Shown here one piece after another: positions 18,510 to 26,714 of a stretch of DNA of 33,822 bases. The notes beneath the pieces are model-generated. The model searched no databases, was not told where the DNA came from, and was given only the letters and a program-made list of their open reading frames with translations. The first letter of the stretch is position 1, and every line of letters starts with the position of its first letter. Location of the stretch: assembly GCA_002421865.1 (NCBI GenBank), contig DISE01000042.1, forward strand, positions 1-33,822. Direction: 5' to 3'. Both the position numbers and the translations under genes were made by a program. The stretch is from Castellaniella sp. UBA6218. GTDB lineage: Bacteria > Pseudomonadota > Gammaproteobacteria > Burkholderiales > Burkholderiaceae_B.

Positions 18510-19955
18510 TCAGGACTCGTCCCAGCCACCGCCGATCGCCCGGATGAGCTGGACGGCCGCCTGCGCGCGCAGGCCGTCCAGCTGCACGAGGGTGCGCCGG
18601 TGCCGCAGCACGTCGCGGTCGGCGTCGATGACTTCCAGATAGCTGACCGACCCGGCTTCATATTGGTTTTTCGAGAGTTCCGCCGCGTGGGTTGCGGCGG
18701 CCACGGCGGTATCCTGCGCTTCGGTCTGTTCGCCCAGCAGGCGCAGCGCGGACAGGCCATCCTCGACTTCGTCGAAGGCTTTGAGCACGCTCTGCCGATA
18801 GAGGGCCACGTCTTCCTCGTAGCGGGCACGGGCGCGGTCCACGCCGGCCTGGCGCCGTCCGCCGTCGAAGATCGGCAACGTCAGCGCCGTACCGATCAGA
18901 GGGCCGAGCAGAAAGCTGCGGCTCGACCAGCGCAGCAGTTCGTCCAGTTCGGACGATTCGAAGCCGAAGGTGCCGGTCATGACCAGTTGCGGGAACAGGG
19001 CGGCCCGTGCGGCGCCGATCCGTGCATTGGCGGCCGCCAGCGCTCTTTCGGCGGCGGCGATGTCGGGGCGCCTTTCAAGCAGGGAGGAGGGCAGTCCGGC
19101 CGGGATGGCCACCGAAATCCTGGCCAGTGGCTGCCGCGGCAGGGAAAAATTCGCGGGCGGCTGTCCCAGCAGCAGCGCCAGTCCGTGCTCGGCGGCGGCG
19201 CGTTGCCGCTCGACGCCGAGCGCCTCGGCGCGTGCCGAGGCGAGTTCGGACCGGGCCCGTGCGACGTCGAGCTCGCTGATGTCCCCTTCGTGAAAACGGG
19301 TCTCGACCAGCTCCAGGCTCATTTGACGCAGGGAGATCGTGTTGTCGTAGAGCTGGGTTTCACCGTCCAGTCGACGGATCAGGAAATAGGTCTGCGCGAC
19401 GTCGGCCTGCAGCGCCAGCAGCACAGAATGGTACAGCGCCTGGACCCGTTGAGTATCGGCGCCAGCCGCGTCGATTTCCGAGGCTACGCGGCCGAACAGA
19501 TCGACCTCGTAGGACAGGCCGGTCTGTGCGCGCCAGAGCGTGGTGGTGACGCCCGTGTCGACCGAGTCTCCGGCCGTGTTGGCGGTGCGCTGGCGGTTGG
19601 CGCTCAGGCCGGCCGTCAGTTCCGGAAAGCGGTCGGCGCGCGCGTTCCGCTGCATCGCGCGCGCCTGCTTCACGCGCGCGGCGGCCGCCTTCAGATCCTG
19701 ATTCGCCCGCATGGCTTGCTCCTGCAGGGCATCCAGTGCCTGATCCCTGAAAATGGCCCACCAGCGGCCCCGTGCCAGATCGTCGGCCGGCTGGGCCTGC
19801 TTCCAGTGCTGCCGTTCGGCTGCGCTCAGACGGGCTTCCTTGAAGACACTGGGCACTTCGACGGTGGGCCGTTCGTATTTGGGGGCGATGGCGCATCCGG
19901 CGAGCAGAGCGGCCAGCAGGCCCGACACGGCGGCGAGAGAGAAGCGTTCGATCAT
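18510..19955 (-). CDS. RND efflux outer-membrane channel lipoprotein (OprM/OprN/NodT family)
   Basis: TolC-like outer-membrane factor of 481 residues. The N-terminus (MIERFSLAAVSGLLAALLAGCAI) is a lipoprotein signal with lipobox LAGC, so the mature protein starts at the cysteine near residue 21. Two outer-membrane-efflux repeats follow, with ALYHSVLLALQADVAQTYF, RRPDIAAAERALAAANARIGAARAALFP and LPIFDGGRR, all standard for this family. ATG at 19955 overlaps the transporter stop (ATGA). A much longer open frame in this register extends into the transporter gene; that extension is a GC-rich shadow and was discarded. Confidence 0.94.
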   Translation of the reverse strand: MIERFSLAAVSGLLAALLAGCAIAPKYERPTVEVPSVFKEARLSAAERQHWKQAQPADDLARGRWWAIFRDQALDALQEQAMRANQDLKAAAARVKQARAMQRNARADRFPELTAGLSANRQRTANTAGDSVDTGVTTTLWRAQTGLSYEVDLFGRVASEIDAAGADTQRVQALYHSVLLALQADVAQTYFLIRRLDGETQLYDNTISLRQMSLELVETRFHEGDISELDVARARSELASARAEALGVERQRAAAEHGLALLLGQPPANFSLPRQPLARISVAIPAGLPSSLLERRPDIAAAERALAAANARIGAARAALFPQLVMTGTFGFESSELDELLRWSSRSFLLGPLIGTALTLPIFDGGRRQAGVDRARARYEEDVALYRQSVLKAFDEVEDGLSALRLLGEQTEAQDTAVAAATHAAELSKNQYEAGSVSYLEVIDADRDVLRHRRTLVQLDGLRAQAAVQLIRAIGGGWDES

Positions 19956-22900
19956 GAGCGGATTTCCACTGTGGGGTTCGTGGCGGGGACGAGGGCGCCG
20001 GGGGTTGCCGGTTCGGCATGCCGGGCCGGGGAGGATCGGCCGGAGAGCCGGCGCAGCAGCGCGTAGAACACCGGGGTCAGGTACAGGCCGAACGCGGTGA
20101 CGCCCAGCATGCCGAAGAAGACGGCGATCCCCATTGCATGACGCATTTCCGCACCTGCGCCTGTGGAAAGGACCAGAGGCACGATTCCCATGATGAAGGC
20201 GATGGATGTCATCAGGATGGGACGCAGGCGCAGACGGCTGGCTTCCCGGGCGGCCTGTGCCGCGGACATCCCCTGCGCTTCCAGTTCGCGGGCGAATTCG
20301 ACGATCAGGATGGCGTTCTTGCAGGCCAGGCCGACCAGCACCATGAGTCCGATCTGGGTGAAAATATTGTTGTCGCCCCGGGTCAGCCAGACGCCGGCCA
20401 GGGCGGCGAGCGCGCTCATGGGGACGATCAGGATGACCGCCAATGGCAATGTCAGGCTTTCGTAGAGCGCGGCGAGCACCAGGAAGACCAGCAGGACGCT
20501 GATGGGGAACACCCAGATCCCGGCGTTGCCGGCCAGAATCTGCTGGTAGGTCAGGTCCGTCCATTCGAACTTGATGCCTTTGGGCAAGGTGTCCGCCGCG
20601 ATGCGTTCGGCGGCCGCCTGGGCCTCGCCGGACGAGTAGCCGGGCGCGGGGCCGCTGTTGATGTCGGCGGCCGTGTAGCCGTTGTAGCGCACCACCATCT
20701 CCGGGCCGTACGTCGGCGTCAGGGACACTAGAGAGCCCAGCGGCACCATGGCGCCCGAATCGCCGCGTGTCTTCAGCCGGAGAATGTCCTCCGGGCTGGA
20801 CCGGAAGGGCGCGTCGGCCTGGGCCTTGACCTGGTAGACGCGTCCGAAGCGGTTGAAGTCGTTGATGTAGAGCGAACCCAGGTAAATCTGCATGGTGTCG
20901 AACACGTTTGTGACAGGCACGCCCAACTGCTTGGCTTTGACCCGGTCGAGATCCACGTCCAGCTGGGGCACATTGATCTGGTAACTGGAAAACGCGGGAC
21001 CCAGTTCCGGCGCGTGTGCCGCCTTGTCCAGGAAGGACTGGACCGCGTCGTTCAGGCGGTCGTAGCCCAGGCCGGCCGTGTCCTCGATCTGCAGCTTGAA
21101 GCCGCCGACCGTTCCCAGACCCATCACCGGCGGGGGCGGGAAGACCGCGGTGAAGGCTTCCTGGATGCTGGCGAATTGCCGGCTCAGCGCGGCCGTGATG
21201 GCCTGCGCGGATGTCGCCTCGTCCCGGCGTTTGTCGAAATCGTCGAGTGTCATGAAGACGACGGCCGCGCTCGAGCTGTTGGTGAAGCCGTTGATCGATA
21301 GGCCCGGGAATGCGACGACGCTCTTCACGCCCGGCTGGGCCAGGGCGATCTCGCCCATGCGTCGGACCACGGCATCCGTGCGTTCCAGCGAGGCGCCGCT
21401 TGGCAGTTGCGCGAAACTGACGAGGTACTGCTTGTCCTGGCCGGGTACGAAACCGCCCGGGACGAGGTAGGCGATCCCCGCCGTCAGCGCGAGCAGGACC
21501 AGATATACGCCCAGGGTCGCGCCCTTGCGTCGCACGACTGCGCCCACGCCCCGCGCGTAGCCGTCCGAGGCGCGACCGAACATGTGATTGAAGACGCGGA
21601 AGAAACCGCCCAGGACGCGATCCATGCCCCGGGTGAGTGCGTCCGGCCTGGCATCGTGGGGTTTCAGCAGCAGGGCCGCGAGCGCTGGCGACAGCGTCAG
21701 CGAATTGAATGCCGAGATGACCGTCGAAATGGCGATCGTCATGGCGAACTGCTTGAAGAACTGCCCGCTCAGCCCCGTCATGAAGGCCAGCGGCACGAAC
21801 ACGGCGACCAGCGTCAGGGCGATGGCGATGATCGGCCCGCTGACTTCCCTCATGGCGCGATAGGTGGCGTCGCGGGGGCTGAGGCCGGTCTCGATGTTGC
21901 GCTCGACGTTTTCGACGACCACGATGGCGTCGTCCACGACGATGCCGATCGCCAGCACCAGGCCGAACAGGGACAGTGCGTTGATGGTGTAGCCGAACGC
22001 CAGCATCAGGGAAAACGTGCCGATGATCGAGACGGGCACCGCCAGCAGCGGAATGATGGAGGCGCGCCAGGTCTGCAGGAAGACGATGACGACGAGCACG
22101 ACCAGGGCGATGGCCTCGAGCAGCGTCGACACCACCGCCTTGATGCTGGACCGGACGAACTGTGTGGGATCGTAGACGATGCGGCTTTCGAGCGAGGCCG
22201 GAAAATCGGCCGACAATGCCTTCATGGTCTGGCGCACGGCGTCGGAAATGGCCAGGGCGTTGGCGCCCGGGGCCTCCATGATCGCCATGGCGACCGCTGG
22301 CTTGTTGTCCAGCAGGGATCGCAAGGCGTAGTCCGAGGCTGCCAGTTCGATGCGGGCCACGTCGCGCAGCCGGATGATGCCACCGTCCGCGGAGGACTTC
22401 AGGACGATGTCGCCGAATTCCTCCTCCGTCCGCAGGCGGCCCTGCGCGTTGACCGAGAATTGCATGGCGACGCCGGGCCCGCTGGGCGCCGCGCCGATGA
22501 CGCCTGCGGCCACCTGCACGTTCTGTTCCCGGATGGCGGCGACGACATCGCTGGCCGTCAGGCCACGCTCGGCGATTTTCTCCGGGTTCAGCCAGACGCG
22601 CATCGAGTAGTTGCCGGCGCCCCACAATTGCACCTCGCCCACGCCCGGGATGCGCGCCAGCCTGTCCTTGACGTTCAGGACGGCGTAGTTGCGCAGATAG
22701 GTCAGGTCGTAGCGTTGGTCGGGCGAGACCAGATGCACGACCATCGTCAGGGTGGGGGTCGCCTTGATCGTCGTCACGCCCAGGCGCTGAACGTCCTCGG
22801 GCAGGCGCGGCAGGGCCTGCGCGACCCTGTTCTGCACCAGTTGCTGGGCCTTGTCGGGGTCCATGCCCAGGTGGAAATTGACCGTCACCACCAGGTTGCC

Positions 22901-23161
22901 ATCGCTGTTGGCCTGCGACTGCATGTACAGCATGTTTTCGACCCCGTTGATGGCTTCCTCGAGCGGTGCCGCCACCGTTTCCGCGATCACCTTGGGGTTG
23001 GCGCCGGGAAACTGCGCGCGCACGACGACCGAGGGCGGCACGACCGCCGGGTATTCCGAAATCGGCAGGCGGAAGACGGCCAGCAGGCCGGCCAGCAGGA
23101 TCAGGACCGAGAGGACCGCCGCGAAGATCGGCCGGTCGATGAAGAATCTGGAAATGTTCAT
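19952..23161 (-). CDS. RND multidrug efflux transporter, HAE1 family (MexF-like)
   Basis: Inner-membrane proton/drug antiporter of 1069 residues. The N-terminus MNISRFFIDRPIFAAVLSVL, the stretch ISEYPAVVPPSVVVRAQFPGANP and the proton-relay pair in GIVVDDAIVVVEN (TM4) are typical; the latter includes the two essential aspartates. The overall wording (VVPP, PEDVQRLGV, VNAQGRL) is closest to MexF/BpeF-type pumps. Twelve membrane spans and two large periplasmic loops are expected and the hydrophobic pattern fits. The start at 23161 follows the periplasmic adaptor by 10 bases; an in-frame extension upstream overlaps the adaptor gene and was rejected. The substrate range cannot be deduced, although MexEF-OprN-type pumps export chloramphenicol, fluoroquinolones and trimethoprim. 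Confidence 0.95.
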   Translation of the reverse strand: MNISRFFIDRPIFAAVLSVLILLAGLLAVFRLPISEYPAVVPPSVVVRAQFPGANPKVIAETVAAPLEEAINGVENMLYMQSQANSDGNLVVTVNFHLGMDPDKAQQLVQNRVAQALPRLPEDVQRLGVTTIKATPTLTMVVHLVSPDQRYDLTYLRNYAVLNVKDRLARIPGVGEVQLWGAGNYSMRVWLNPEKIAERGLTASDVVAAIREQNVQVAAGVIGAAPSGPGVAMQFSVNAQGRLRTEEEFGDIVLKSSADGGIIRLRDVARIELAASDYALRSLLDNKPAVAMAIMEAPGANALAISDAVRQTMKALSADFPASLESRIVYDPTQFVRSSIKAVVSTLLEAIALVVLVVIVFLQTWRASIIPLLAVPVSIIGTFSLMLAFGYTINALSLFGLVLAIGIVVDDAIVVVENVERNIETGLSPRDATYRAMREVSGPIIAIALTLVAVFVPLAFMTGLSGQFFKQFAMTIAISTVISAFNSLTLSPALAALLLKPHDARPDALTRGMDRVLGGFFRVFNHMFGRASDGYARGVGAVVRRKGATLGVYLVLLALTAGIAYLVPGGFVPGQDKQYLVSFAQLPSGASLERTDAVVRRMGEIALAQPGVKSVVAFPGLSINGFTNSSSAAVVFMTLDDFDKRRDEATSAQAITAALSRQFASIQEAFTAVFPPPPVMGLGTVGGFKLQIEDTAGLGYDRLNDAVQSFLDKAAHAPELGPAFSSYQINVPQLDVDLDRVKAKQLGVPVTNVFDTMQIYLGSLYINDFNRFGRVYQVKAQADAPFRSSPEDILRLKTRGDSGAMVPLGSLVSLTPTYGPEMVVRYNGYTAADINSGPAPGYSSGEAQAAAERIAADTLPKGIKFEWTDLTYQQILAGNAGIWVFPISVLLVFLVLAALYESLTLPLAVILIVPMSALAALAGVWLTRGDNNIFTQIGLMVLVGLACKNAILIVEFARELEAQGMSAAQAAREASRLRLRPILMTSIAFIMGIVPLVLSTGAGAEMRHAMGIAVFFGMLGVTAFGLYLTPVFYALLRRLSGRSSPARHAEPATPGALVPATNPTVEIRS

Positions 23162-23171
23162 GGAAAGGCGC

Positions 23172-24389
23172 TCAGGATCGGTGCTGTTCGTCCGGCGACT
23201 GGCCGGGCAGGGGGGCGGCGGCGCCCGTTGCAAGCGCACCGCCATCGGCGTGGACTGGCGTCGGCGCCACGGTGTCGCCCGGGCGGATGCGCTGCATGCC
23301 GTTCACCACGACCCGGTCTCCCGCCGTCAGGCCGGTCTGGATGACACGCCAGCCCTCCCGGCTGGCGCCCAGGGTCACTTCCCGGTAGGCCGCTTTGTTC
23401 GCGTCGTCCACGACCATGACGAAACGCTTGGCCTGATCGGTGCCGATCGCCTGCTCGCGCAAGAGCACGGCATCGTGGGGGGTGCCCGCGCCCATGCGGA
23501 TCCGGGCATAGAGGCCGGGCCTCAGCCGGCCGTCCGGATTGTCGAACAGCGCCCGCACGCGGATCGTGCCGGTCAAAGGGTCGAGGCTGTTGTCCAGAAA
23601 CGCCAGCCGGCCCTGGCGGGGGTATCCCGGCTCGTTGGCCAGGCCCATGGACACGGGGACGGCCGTCCGGACGTCTGAGGCGGCTGTGCCGCTCATCTCC
23701 AGGAAGGCCTGTTCGTCCATCTCGAACGAGGCGTAGAGCTGCGAGACGGAGACCATGGTGGTCAGCGGGCGCGCGTCGCTGGCGCCGACGACGTTGCCTT
23801 CGGTCACCGCCGCTTTCGAGACGCGCCCGTCGATGGGGGCGGCGATGCGGGTGTGCTCCAGATCGAGCTGTGCCGATCGCAGCGTGGCCTGGGCGGCTTG
23901 CACGCGGGCGGAAGCCTCGCGGGCCGCATTGCGCTTTTCCTCAAAGTCCCGTCGGGCGATGGCGTTGCTGGCGAGCAGCCGTCGGGCCCGGGCGAGGTCC
24001 GTGCCGGTGTAGGCGGCCTGTGCCGTGGCCGCCGTCAGCTGTGCTTGCGCCTCGTCGACGGCGGCTTGATAGGGGCGCGGATCGATGGCGAAGAGCGGAT
24101 CGCCGCGCCGGACCAGCGTGCCGTCCTGAAAGTGGACCTGGGTCAGGGTGCCGGACACCAGGGGCCGGATCTCGACCCGTTCCACGGCCTCCAGTCGTCC
24201 GGAATATTCGTGCCAGTCCCTGATCGCCTGATACCGGATCGTGGCGACGTCCACCGGGATCGCGGGTGACGGAGACGGATGGCCGGTATCGGCCAGTGTG
24301 CCGGCGCTCTCGCGCATCAGCAGCAGGCCGCTGGCGAGCACCAGGCCGGCCAGTGCGAGCGCGGCGTGTCGTACATGGAAAGAAAACAT
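23172..24389 (-). CDS. RND efflux periplasmic adaptor (MexE-like)
   Basis: Membrane-fusion protein of 405 residues linking the RND transporter to the outer-membrane channel. An N-terminal hydrophobic segment (HAALALAGLVLASGLLLM) anchors or exports it; there is no lipobox cysteine. The lipoyl halves are VEIRPLVSGTLTQVHFQDGT and APIDGRVSKAAVTEGNVV, with a coiled-coil hairpin between them (about residues 95-165), then beta-barrel and membrane-proximal domains ending GDRVVVNGMQRIRPGD. The start at 24389 (MFSFHV) follows AAGGAA; a longer frame beginning at 24452 would cross the inverted repeats of the intergenic region and was not used. First gene of the pump operon. Confidence 0.93.
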   Translation of the reverse strand: MFSFHVRHAALALAGLVLASGLLLMRESAGTLADTGHPSPSPAIPVDVATIRYQAIRDWHEYSGRLEAVERVEIRPLVSGTLTQVHFQDGTLVRRGDPLFAIDPRPYQAAVDEAQAQLTAATAQAAYTGTDLARARRLLASNAIARRDFEEKRNAAREASARVQAAQATLRSAQLDLEHTRIAAPIDGRVSKAAVTEGNVVGASDARPLTTMVSVSQLYASFEMDEQAFLEMSGTAASDVRTAVPVSMGLANEPGYPRQGRLAFLDNSLDPLTGTIRVRALFDNPDGRLRPGLYARIRMGAGTPHDAVLLREQAIGTDQAKRFVMVVDDANKAAYREVTLGASREGWRVIQTGLTAGDRVVVNGMQRIRPGDTVAPTPVHADGGALATGAAAPLPGQSPDEQHRS

Positions 24390-24400
24390 GACGGGATTCC

Positions 24401-24474
24401 TTTTGAACAGTGCGCTATTATTTGTTTTTCGCGAATTTGGATAAATATCCAATTTTTGCCATCACTGTTCAAAA
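24401..24474. promoter_or_regulatory. 12-bp inverted repeat spanning the lysR/efflux divergent promoter
   Basis: TTTTGAACAGTG (24401-24412) is matched perfectly by CACTGTTCAAAA (24463-24474), 50 bases apart. A third, near copy AAAAGAACAATG follows at 24476-24487. The region is AT-rich against a GC-rich background and lies between divergent start codons at 24389 and 24526, so these are likely regulator sites and may support looping. Confidence 0.6.
24437..24452. promoter_or_regulatory. Inner palindrome, candidate LysR-type binding site
   Basis: TTGGATA-AA-TATCCAA is a 7-bp perfect palindrome with a 2-base centre, lying within the larger repeat. Dyad sites with A/T-rich flanks between a LysR gene and its divergent target are typical recognition sites for that family. 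Confidence 0.55.
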
Positions 24475-24525
24475 CAAAAGAACAATGGCGCACGGCCGGT
24501 GCCGTCCCGCGCCAGGAGCACGGAT

Positions 24526-25545
24526 ATGGATCATCTTCAAGCCATGCGCGTTTTCACGCGGGTCGTCGACGCCAATAGCTTTACTCTGGCCGCTGACAGC
24601 CTGGACATGCCCAGAGCCACGGTGAGCACGATCATCCGCAAACTCGAACGGCACCTGGGCGCGCGGCTGCTGAATCGCAGCACCCGTCGCCTGAGTCTGA
24701 CCCCCGATGGCGCGTCCTACTATGAACGCTGCGTCGGCATCCTGGCTGACGTCGAAGAGGCCGAATCGTCTTTCCGCGACCGCGCGCGCGGCCCGCGCGG
24801 CCGTCTGCGCATCGACGCGCCGCCCTCCCTGGGCCGGCTGGTCCTGATACCGAGGCTGTGCGATTTCCATCACCGCTACCCGGACATCGAACTGGTGGTC
24901 GGCCTGAGCGACCGGCCGGTCGACATGGTGCAGGATGCCGTCGACTGCGTACTGCGTATCGGTGAATTGCGGGATTCTTCGCTGATCGCCAAGCGCATCG
25001 GCGTCTTCAAGAGCGTGACCTGCGCGGCGCCGGCCTATCTGGAACGCTACGGGAAGCCGGAGACGATCGACGACCTGCCGCGTCATCGGGCCGTCAACTA
25101 TTTCGTGACCCGGACCGGGCGCACCATCGACTGGAGTTTCAAGGTCGGCAACGAGGTCGTGACCGTTCCGGTCAAGGGCTCATTGGCCGTCAACGATGCC
25201 GACGCCTACGTCAACGCCGGGCTGACGGGGTTCGGCATGATCCAGCCGCCGCGCTATATGGTTGCGCAGCATCTGGATCGCGGTGAGCTCGTCGAGGTCC
25301 TGGAGACCTGGTCGCCGCCGCCGATGCCGATTTCCGTTGTCTATCAGCAAAGCCGGCATCTTTCTTCCAAGGTCCACGTGTTCGTCGACTGGATCACCGA
25401 GGTCTTCAGCGGCTGCGTGCTGATGGACAAGTGCAGGGGCAACTACCCCCTGGATCAGGATTGCCGGTTCGCGGGCGAGCGGGCGATGCCCAATGGGCTG
25501 CAGGAGATCATGGAGCGGCAGAATCTGCTGGAAAGCGCGTTCTAG
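24526..25545 (+). CDS. LysR-family transcriptional regulator of the divergent efflux operon
   Basis: 339-residue regulator. The N-terminal winged helix (about 1-60) contains LAADSLDMPRATVSTIIRKLE and the linker LLNRSTRRLSLTPDG, as in the CrgA/DmlR/AaeR branch rather than classical MexT. The periplasmic-binding-like effector domain spans about 90-295. About 40 residues follow the usual end (CRGNYPLDQDC onward), which is longer than most relatives. The start at 24526 has AGGAG 7 bases upstream. Divergent placement to the MexEF-OprN-like pump, with shared repeats, implies that it controls the pump; whether it activates or represses is not visible. Confidence 0.9.
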   Translation: MDHLQAMRVFTRVVDANSFTLAADSLDMPRATVSTIIRKLERHLGARLLNRSTRRLSLTPDGASYYERCVGILADVEEAESSFRDRARGPRGRLRIDAPPSLGRLVLIPRLCDFHHRYPDIELVVGLSDRPVDMVQDAVDCVLRIGELRDSSLIAKRIGVFKSVTCAAPAYLERYGKPETIDDLPRHRAVNYFVTRTGRTIDWSFKVGNEVVTVPVKGSLAVNDADAYVNAGLTGFGMIQPPRYMVAQHLDRGELVEVLETWSPPPMPISVVYQQSRHLSSKVHVFVDWITEVFSGCVLMDKCRGNYPLDQDCRFAGERAMPNGLQEIMERQNLLESAF

Positions 25546-25604
25546 ACCGGGCTTTGCGGTCAGCGGAAGCGGGGGGAGGGGGCCACAGGATGGAGTGGGA
25601 GCCG

Positions 25605-25620
25605 CGTGGTGCGAACGGAG
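25605..25620. repeat. Distal attachment-site copy (tRNA-Leu 3' end duplicate)
   Basis: CGTGGTGCGAACGGAG is identical to 29055-29070 inside the tRNA-Leu gene and in the same orientation. It contains the complement of CCA, the discriminator, the 3' acceptor arm and three T-stem bases. Identity stops on both sides, as expected for a crossover core. Confidence 0.75.
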
Positions 25621-25659
25621 CGCAATGAACGGCTAGGATTCATGCGGAATTTACCGGTT

Positions 25660-25680
25660 TGTGGGGCTTTTTTGGGGCCT
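25660..25680 (+). repeat. Candidate integrase arm-type sites, left end
   Basis: TGTGGGGCTT (25660-25669) and TGGGGCCT (25673-25680) lie 40-60 bases inside the left repeat and recur in the same orientation near the right end. The rest of 25621-25725 shows no coding sequence. Confidence 0.5.
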
Positions 25681-25725
25681 GGCGCACGCTACTTTGATGT
25701 ATCGAGGGCTAGATAGCGCCGTAAT

Positions 25726-25926
25726 TCAGCGTCCGGTGATCCGTCCGTCGACGGGGCGAATTTTACCCTCACGGATCCGCTTCTGCAGGGTGTTGTAGCT
25801 GATGCCGAGGTGCTCACAGGCATCGGCATAGTGGTAGCACACCATGTCCTCGATGGCCAAAGCCGCGCCACGGCGGGCCGCCTCCGTCAGCATAGCTTCG
25901 AGCGCATGAGATTCCCATGTAATCAT
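25726..25926 (-). CDS. Small helix-turn-helix protein (excisionase/MerR-like)
   Basis: 66 residues. The second half, DACEHLGISYNTLQKRIREGKIRPVDGR, has the form of a HTH_17/excisionase-type helix-turn-helix: a helix, LGIS turn, recognition helix, then a wing beginning with a Gly-Lys-Ile. It probably binds DNA; a role as recombination directionality factor or small regulator is inference. AGGAG precedes the start and the ATG overlaps the stop of a 38-residue gene (ATGA). It is the last gene of a minus-strand coupled operon and the one nearest the left attachment copy, a usual place for such proteins. Confidence 0.65.
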   Translation of the reverse strand: MITWESHALEAMLTEAARRGAALAIEDMVCYHYADACEHLGISYNTLQKRIREGKIRPVDGRITGR

Positions 25927-26039
25927 GTCGGCCGCTCCTTGATCAAAGTCTTCTCGACCCGCGCCAGCCCTTGCTGTCGCAAATCTGTCATAGGTTTTTC
26001 CACTAGGTTATCCACGGTGGCTGTGGGTAAGTCAGGCAT
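25923..26039 (-). CDS. Hypothetical 38-residue protein, coupled to the HTH gene
   Basis: The 38-residue frame starts MPDLPTATVD and ends IKERPT. It is charged, with no recognised motif. Support comes from position: its ATG lies 8 bases inside the end of the preceding gene and its TGA overlaps the next ATG (ATGA), so it fills exactly the gap in a coupled operon. The end of this frame also carries the AGGAG used by the downstream start. Function unknown. Confidence 0.5.
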   Translation of the reverse strand: MPDLPTATVDNLVEKPMTDLRQQGLARVEKTLIKERPT

Positions 26040-26288
26040 GGTCGAATTCCTTCGTCGTTGGCGCTGCGCCGATCATTGCGCGGTACGCAGACGCCATCGT
26101 AGCGATCAAGGACGCCAGAAGGTCCAGGTTCACTGTGGTCGGCAGATTGATGCACTGGCGCATGATGATCATCGCCGCCTGGTGGGCCTGTCCCATGTCG
26201 GCTGCAGCTGGAGCAAGGATAGCCATGGAGGCGCCGCGGCCATCATTTCCGGCGTCGGCTCCGTGGGGACGGTTTTCCAGTCCATCAT
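26032..26288 (-). pseudogene. Frameshifted small phage-type hypothetical gene
   Basis: Reading from ATG 26288 (AAGGAGGA immediately before it) gives MMDWKTVPTEPTPEMMAAA, a beginning common to small phage and plasmid proteins. The frame then turns into a sequence ending early. From about 26232 the neighbouring frame continues sensibly (SMAILAPAAADMG) to YRAMIGAAPTTKEFDHA and a stop at 26032 that overlaps the next gene. Total length is 257 bases, one short of 86 codons, so a single-base loss near 26225-26235 joins the two. The product would have been 85 residues. Function unknown; the YRAM.(A/G)AAP ending is typical of this kind of phage protein by recollection only. Confidence 0.55.
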
Positions 26289-26509
26289 TCCTCCTTCGCC
26301 GCATGGGAGGAATAGAACGCATCAGCGCGCTTGTCATATCCTGGCAGCAGGCCGGGCAGGGCTTTCAGGATCTTGCCGACTTCGGAGTCGCGGTCATTGT
26401 CCCAGTGGTCGTATGCCTCTACGGGCAGATCCACGATGCCATCGGAAATGCTGCGATCCTGTGCGCATTCTGCAAGCCCGCGCTCATACCGGCCTTCAAC
26501 CTGTTCGTG
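26285..26509 (-). pseudogene. 5'-truncated small hypothetical gene
   Basis: An open frame of 74 codons without a usable ATG ends at 26285. Its TGA overlaps the ATGATG start of the following gene. The translation (for example GIVDLPVEAYDHWDNDRDSE and LPGLLPGYDKRADAFYSSH) has balanced protein-like composition, in contrast to the shadows nearby. Its beginning runs into a fragment of an oppositely oriented tail-assembly gene, so the true start was probably lost at a recombination junction near 26485-26510. Function unknown. Confidence 0.45.
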
Positions 26510-26677
26510 TCAGTCGCCAATCAGTGGCGCGCCGGGGGAGCCGGGCCTTACGCGCTGGATTACAACGTCGTGCTACGGATCATGTATCGAATGGAGTTGG
26601 ATCGAGACGAGTACGACCGGCTATTCGAGGACATCCGGACGATGGAGGCGGCCGCGCTGGATGCGACGGGTCATTGA
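26486..26677 (+). pseudogene. C-terminal fragment of a DUF1799 phage tail-assembly protein
   Basis: The last 63 residues of a plus-strand frame read IPAFNLFVSVANQWRAGG, then YALDYNVVLRIM and DEYDRLFEDIRTMEAAALDA before the stop. The pattern F..V..QWR, LDY and (F/L)..(I/L)R.ME..AL is characteristic of DUF1799 proteins encoded next to the tape-measure gene in tailed phages. The open frame continues upstream to 26135, but that part is the antisense shadow of the minus-strand genes. No other structural gene is nearby, so this is a relic of a prophage. Assignment is from memory of the family. Confidence 0.55.
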
Positions 26678-26714
26678 GGGTACATTCTTCGTAATCAAGA
26701 GTTACGGAGACGGC

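Noticed and set aside
18510..22625. A 1371-codon minus-strand frame covering the outer-membrane channel and most of the RND gene
   Set aside because: Only the last 482 codons encode the channel. The rest is a G+C-driven open shadow of the transporter gene, with Arg/Gly/His-rich low-complexity translation.
21407..23344. A 645-codon plus-strand frame opposite the RND transporter
   Set aside because: Mirror of the transporter codons, rich in His/Gln/Asp/Arg; no recognisable domain.
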